From: Deltaproteobacteria bacterium
GTDB taxonomy: Bacteria > Desulfobacterota > Desulfobacteria > Desulfobacterales > JAUVGT01
Length of the DNA stretch: 9,766 bases
Reading direction: 5' to 3'
Assembly (NCBI GenBank): GCA_030593645.1
Contig: JAUVGT010000175.1
Location: forward strand, 1 to 9,766
Below, one piece after another: positions 6,602-9,766 of this stretch. The notes under the pieces are model-generated. The model did not search any database. It saw nothing but the letters and a program-made list of their open reading frames with translations, and had not been told where the DNA came from. Made by a program: the position numbers and the translations under genes. How positions within the stretch are numbered: position 1 is the stretch's first letter; the number at the start of each line of letters is the position of its first letter.

Positions 6602-8632
6602 TTATTGTTTTACCAGCTTTTTATAATACAACGTTTTTCGTATGTTTTTTAAATCTGTATCCGCCTTTATGAGATTATAGTCATTATCTCCATGATCAAT
6701 TGCTCTCTCCAGCCACAAAATCGCCTTCTCAATGTCATTTTCCATGGAATATATACAGGCGATATTATAATAAATGAAGTTTTCCTCAGAGTAATATGAT
6801 GAACCTTCAATAAACTGTGAAAGAGTGTTTTGATAGTCTTTTTTTATTTTTGCATAATCGCTATTGTTTTTTATGAAATTGATTTCGAATATTTCAGGAT
6901 TCATTAATAAAGATTTCGCAAAACTTCTGATTACCCTGTTCAATTCTATCCGACTCGAATGTATCTTTTTTAATTTTTCAAACAAATCAGTCCCATCGGA
7001 TTTTAATTCAAGCGCATTTCGCATTCCCCTTATTGCTGTATCAATTTTCAATTTGTCCCTTGACACTTTTCGAATACTCAGTAGGGCCATTGTGCAGCCA
7101 TTGTCATACGCTTTTCGGAAATATTGAACTGACTTCTCAATATCTCCCAGTCTAAGGTAAACCAGTCCGATATTATTTATGATCTTTATCGAATCCGGTT
7201 TTATTCTCAAAGCTTCAATGTAATGGTCCATTGCCTCATCATATCTACCATCCTTAAATAAAGCCGTTCCCATACCGTTGTGGGCGATATGATTATTCTC
7301 AGTAACTTCCAGAGCGTGTTGATTTAAAGTAATACTGTTCTTCCAATATTGAATCTGGTTCCACGAGGTCATAACAAAAACAGAAAAATATGTTCCGATT
7401 AATATCCCTATAAAAAGTCTATGATATACCCACTTACGCATGATATCCGGGATACCCCATACTACGATAAGGAATAACCCGATAAAGGGTATATAAGCAT
7501 AGCGATCTGCCATGGCAGGGTGAATGCCCATTTGTACAATCCCGATACTGGGGATAAGAGACCCAATATACCAAAACCAGCCTGTGATGAGATAAGGTTT
7601 CGTTCGAAAAGCTCTGATAACAATGTATGAAATGCCAATAATAAACAGTAAGGCAGACAAAGCCTTCCATCCTGGTATCGTATCGGGATATGGATAATAG
7701 TAAGTAAGTCCTTTAGGGAATATCATTTCCCAAATATACTTAATATAAGAAACTATAGCATTACTTATTCGGAGATCCAACGGCACGATCTGATTCTTTA
7801 AAACATTTCCTGCGCGGTCTAATGATAGCCATACCGGTATGGCTGATAAGATTAAAAATGGTAATTTTTCCAATAAAAGAAATGATAAATTCTTCGTTTT
7901 TCCTATACATTCTGAGTTGTTTTTATTCTTAATAGGACTTTTAAGATTAAATAATTTACATATTACTTTACATACCTTTTCTGAATAATTAAAACGATTT
8001 AAAGGCCAATAATCTAATAAAATAAAAACAAATGTTAGAATGATTAAATTGGGTTTAGCCATAAGCCCCAAAATAAAAAAAATAATCGTTAACAGGTATT
8101 TTGTTAAATTCGGGCGTTCAGTATAAATGACATATGAATATGTAGTGAGCATCCAAAATAAAGCGCTTAGTACATCCTTTCGCGCAGCAATCCATGCGAC
8201 GGGTTCCACGTTTATTGGATGCAGCGCAAAAATGGCAGCGATAAACATGCTTTTTAAAAGCTCACCAGTAGCCCTGTAAAATAAAAGATATAATATGATA
8301 CTACTCGCGATATGCAAAATAAGATTTACTAAATGATGTAATCCGGGATTTCTCCCAAACAACTGATAGTCCAGCATATGGGAAAGCCACGCAACAGGTA
8401 TCCAGACACGGTTTTTCCCAGAAAAGTAAACTGCCCAAAAAACAGATTCTTTATTAATTCCCTTTTGAACATAAGAATTATCAATGAAAATCGGATCATC
8501 ATAGTTAACAAATTCATGAGTCCCAACATTCCAATACACGATAGATGTCCCCACGATAAGCAGCAAAAAGGCCATAAAGCCTATAAGTAAATTTGATTTA
8601 CTTTTTAAATATTTTTGTTTACTGATTTTCAT
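6602..8632 (-). CDS. TMTC-like GT-C membrane protein with C-terminal TPR region
   Basis: 676 residues. The first half is a polytopic membrane domain with about ten helices to residue 422. The first helix (15-35) is followed by an outer loop with YDD at 44-46, the acidic site expected of GT-C enzymes. Family landmarks include WLSHMLDYQLFG at 82-93, FALHPINVEPVAWIAARKD at 135-153, LDYWPL at 206-211 and ADRYAYIPFIGLF at 375-387. A Lys/Asn-rich loop at 214-250 is locally AT-rich. The second half has at least two TPR units at about 449-515 (KDGRYDEAMDHYIEAL, LGDIEKSVQYFRKAY). One more repeat-like unit lies near 619-649, with a weakly repetitive stretch between. The layout parallels animal TMTC O-mannosyltransferases, which use dolichyl-phosphate mannose; bacterial members are mostly uncharacterised. 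Its start overlaps the upstream flippase-like stop (ATGA). A role transferring a lipid-linked sugar to a protein or glycan outside the membrane is inferred from fold and the nearby GT2 genes. Confidence 0.88.
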   Translation of the reverse strand: MKISKQKYLKSKSNLLIGFMAFLLLIVGTSIVYWNVGTHEFVNYDDPIFIDNSYVQKGINKESVFWAVYFSGKNRVWIPVAWLSHMLDYQLFGRNPGLHHLVNLILHIASSIILYLLFYRATGELLKSMFIAAIFALHPINVEPVAWIAARKDVLSALFWMLTTYSYVIYTERPNLTKYLLTIIFFILGLMAKPNLIILTFVFILLDYWPLNRFNYSEKVCKVICKLFNLKSPIKNKNNSECIGKTKNLSFLLLEKLPFLILSAIPVWLSLDRAGNVLKNQIVPLDLRISNAIVSYIKYIWEMIFPKGLTYYYPYPDTIPGWKALSALLFIIGISYIVIRAFRTKPYLITGWFWYIGSLIPSIGIVQMGIHPAMADRYAYIPFIGLFLIVVWGIPDIMRKWVYHRLFIGILIGTYFSVFVMTSWNQIQYWKNSITLNQHALEVTENNHIAHNGMGTALFKDGRYDEAMDHYIEALRIKPDSIKIINNIGLVYLRLGDIEKSVQYFRKAYDNGCTMALLSIRKVSRDKLKIDTAIRGMRNALELKSDGTDLFEKLKKIHSSRIELNRVIRSFAKSLLMNPEIFEINFIKNNSDYAKIKKDYQNTLSQFIEGSSYYSEENFIYYNIACIYSMENDIEKAILWLERAIDHGDNDYNLIKADTDLKNIRKTLYYKKLVKQ

Positions 8633-9645
8633 ATCATCTTATTTTGTTTGCTTCTTACGCCTTTAAGATAATGAGGCAATAGAGTTATCGCGGGTAATAA
8701 ACTAAGCGCCGTAATCACTCTAAAAGCTACAAAAATCGTAGCATATGAAGTAGTTAAAGAGCTATAGGATAGAGAGTTAGATAACTGACTGAATGCCGCT
8801 TCACCAACACCAATACCGCTTGGAGTTAAAGGGAGAAAATTAACTAAAAATGTCACTGCACCGGACATCGCGAACTCAATCACCCCCAACTCTCCAATTC
8901 GCATAATTTTGGCTAAAATAAATAATAACAATATATTTTTGCTGTGTATTAATATAGATAATCCCCATCCTTTAATCAGACAGCCACTGGATTTACTGTA
9001 AAGAGCTGTTGTTTTGGCAATTTTACTCAATAGTTTGAATATAATATTTCCGGCATTCCATTTTTTAAAAATAGATGTTTTATATAAATGTCTAGCATAT
9101 AAACCAATAACCACGACCAACAGTAAACCACTCAGAAAAATACTTCCCAATATCAGTGATAAGTTTCTCAGCTGCGGATCTATCCAAAACTTGTCTAAAT
9201 AAAACAGACTTGCGAAAAATCCTAAAAATAAAATGCCCATTACACCTAAGAGCCGGTCCATCAGAACTGATATACTCATTTCCGAAATTTTCTCTTTTGT
9301 AAGCTTCAAGCCGAAGGCAATTCTAACGATATCGCCTCCAACTACACCCGGCAAATATAGTCCAATAAACGCTGATGCATATACAATTTTGAAAACAGAA
9401 AAAATAGAAGTTTTTATACCTTGAACCGATAAAAGCCAATGCCATCTCAAGGCACATATAGGATATGTAATCCAGGCGATGAAAATAAATCCAATCAATA
9501 ACCAATGTGATGAGACAATATTTGATAGTAGACTTAATTCTAAATACTCATAATAATATAATACCCAGAGTAAAAATACAGCAATTCCAATTTTACAAAG
9601 CAATAAATAGGGGAATCGAATTTTGATAACTGTTTTTTTTTTCAT
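8629..9645 (-). CDS. LPG_synthase_TM / UPF0104 (AglD-YbhN-like) membrane protein
   Basis: 338 residues, the usual length for the flippase-like integral membrane family without a fused catalytic domain. About eight hydrophobic helices are seen. Landmarks are ALRWHWLL at 65-72, GLYLPGVVGGDIVR at 95-108, SVLMDRLLG at 126-134 and the hallmark PLTPSGIGVGEAAF at 272-285. Relatives include the transmembrane part of lysylphosphatidylglycerol synthases and archaeal AglD. Members next to glycan genes are suspected to move or handle lipid-linked intermediates, but the activity of most is unproven. It is the first gene of the visible cluster and overlaps the TMTC-like gene by 4 bases. No clear Shine-Dalgarno precedes ATG 9645. 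A run of ten A residues (9642-9633 on the minus strand) directly follows the ATG, which could be prone to slippage. Confidence 0.9.
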   Translation of the reverse strand: MKKKTVIKIRFPYLLLCKIGIAVFLLWVLYYYEYLELSLLSNIVSSHWLLIGFIFIAWITYPICALRWHWLLSVQGIKTSIFSVFKIVYASAFIGLYLPGVVGGDIVRIAFGLKLTKEKISEMSISVLMDRLLGVMGILFLGFFASLFYLDKFWIDPQLRNLSLILGSIFLSGLLLVVVIGLYARHLYKTSIFKKWNAGNIIFKLLSKIAKTTALYSKSSGCLIKGWGLSILIHSKNILLLFILAKIMRIGELGVIEFAMSGAVTFLVNFLPLTPSGIGVGEAAFSQLSNSLSYSSLTTSYATIFVAFRVITALSLLPAITLLPHYLKGVRSKQNKMI

Positions 9646-9655
9646 TAATTATGAT

Positions 9656-9707
9656 GGTCTCGTAAAAAGTCCGAATTAGACGGTTTCGTAAAGAGTTCAA
9701 ATTCAAG
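9656..9707. repeat. Imperfect 26-base tandem repeat, probable piece of a dispersed intergenic element
   Basis: GGTCTCGTAAAAAGTCC at 9656-9672 recurs as GGTTTCGTAAAGAGTTC at 9682-9698 with three mismatches. Over the full 26-base period (9656-9681 against 9682-9707) 19 positions agree. The block continues with AAGGCGTGCAATTTTTGTAATG towards the window edge. From memory this resembles one arm of long palindromic intergenic repeats common in Desulfobacterales genomes; that match is recollection, not a search result. The opposite arm, if any, would lie beyond 9766. The rest of 9646-9766 has no gene and no convincing promoter for the cluster. Confidence 0.55.
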
Positions 9708-9766
9708 GCGTGCAATTTTTGTAATGATGAAGCGTACTTATCGGACCCGCCCTGTTAAATCTGTCT

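Noticed and set aside
7434..7670. Minus-strand open frame of 78 codons inside the TMTC-like gene
   Set aside because: It is an out-of-frame shadow of the membrane domain; the overlapping frame carries the conserved ADRYAYIP motif.
9646..9700. Promoter for the cluster
   Set aside because: A CATAAT lies just before ATG 9645 but would give an almost leaderless message and has no good -35 partner. Other hexamer pairs have poor spacing.

Overview
This window carries seven genes, all on the minus strand, that read as one cell-surface glycan or glycoconjugate cluster. They are read here from high to low coordinates. The DNA is visibly AT-rich, every product is membrane-associated or sugar/methyl-transferring, and there are no RNA genes, CRISPR arrays, transposases or phage genes. 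The protein families (bacterial TMTC-like GT-C/TPR proteins, methyltransferase-GT2 fusions, YfhO-like proteins, AglD/YbhN-like flippase proteins) fit a Gram-negative environmental bacterium. From memory of similar proteins and of the repeat at the right edge I lean towards a sulfate-reducing deltaproteobacterium (Desulfobacterota). That is an inference and cannot be proved from this sequence alone.

Layout, in transcription order: (1) 9656-9766, non-coding, with an imperfect tandem repeat that looks like part of a dispersed intergenic element; (2) 9645-8629, LPG_synthase_TM/UPF0104-type membrane protein; (3) 8632-6602, multi-spanning GT-C-like protein with a C-terminal TPR region; (4) 6564-5092, methyltransferase fused to a GT2 glycosyltransferase; (5) 5070-4279, stand-alone class I methyltransferase; (6) a 231-base gap with no gene; (7) 4047-3022, polyprenyl-phosphate hexose synthase-like GT2 with two C-terminal membrane helices; (8) 3025-2222, another class I methyltransferase starting with TTG; (9) 2225 to the left edge, YfhO-like GT-C membrane protein, cut by the window edge near its C terminus.

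Three of the six junctions are 4-base stop/start overlaps (8629-8632, 3022-3025, 2222-2225) and two are short gaps (37 and 21 bases), so an operon is very likely, possibly with a second transcription start in the 231-base gap. A working model (inference): the cytoplasmic GT2 domains build polyprenyl-phosphate-linked sugars, the flippase-like protein or an unlinked transporter helps move lipid intermediates, the two GT-C-like proteins use them as donors outside the membrane, and the three methyltransferase domains modify the sugar, lipid or acceptor. No acceptor protein, polymerase or ligase is visible, so the product is unknown.
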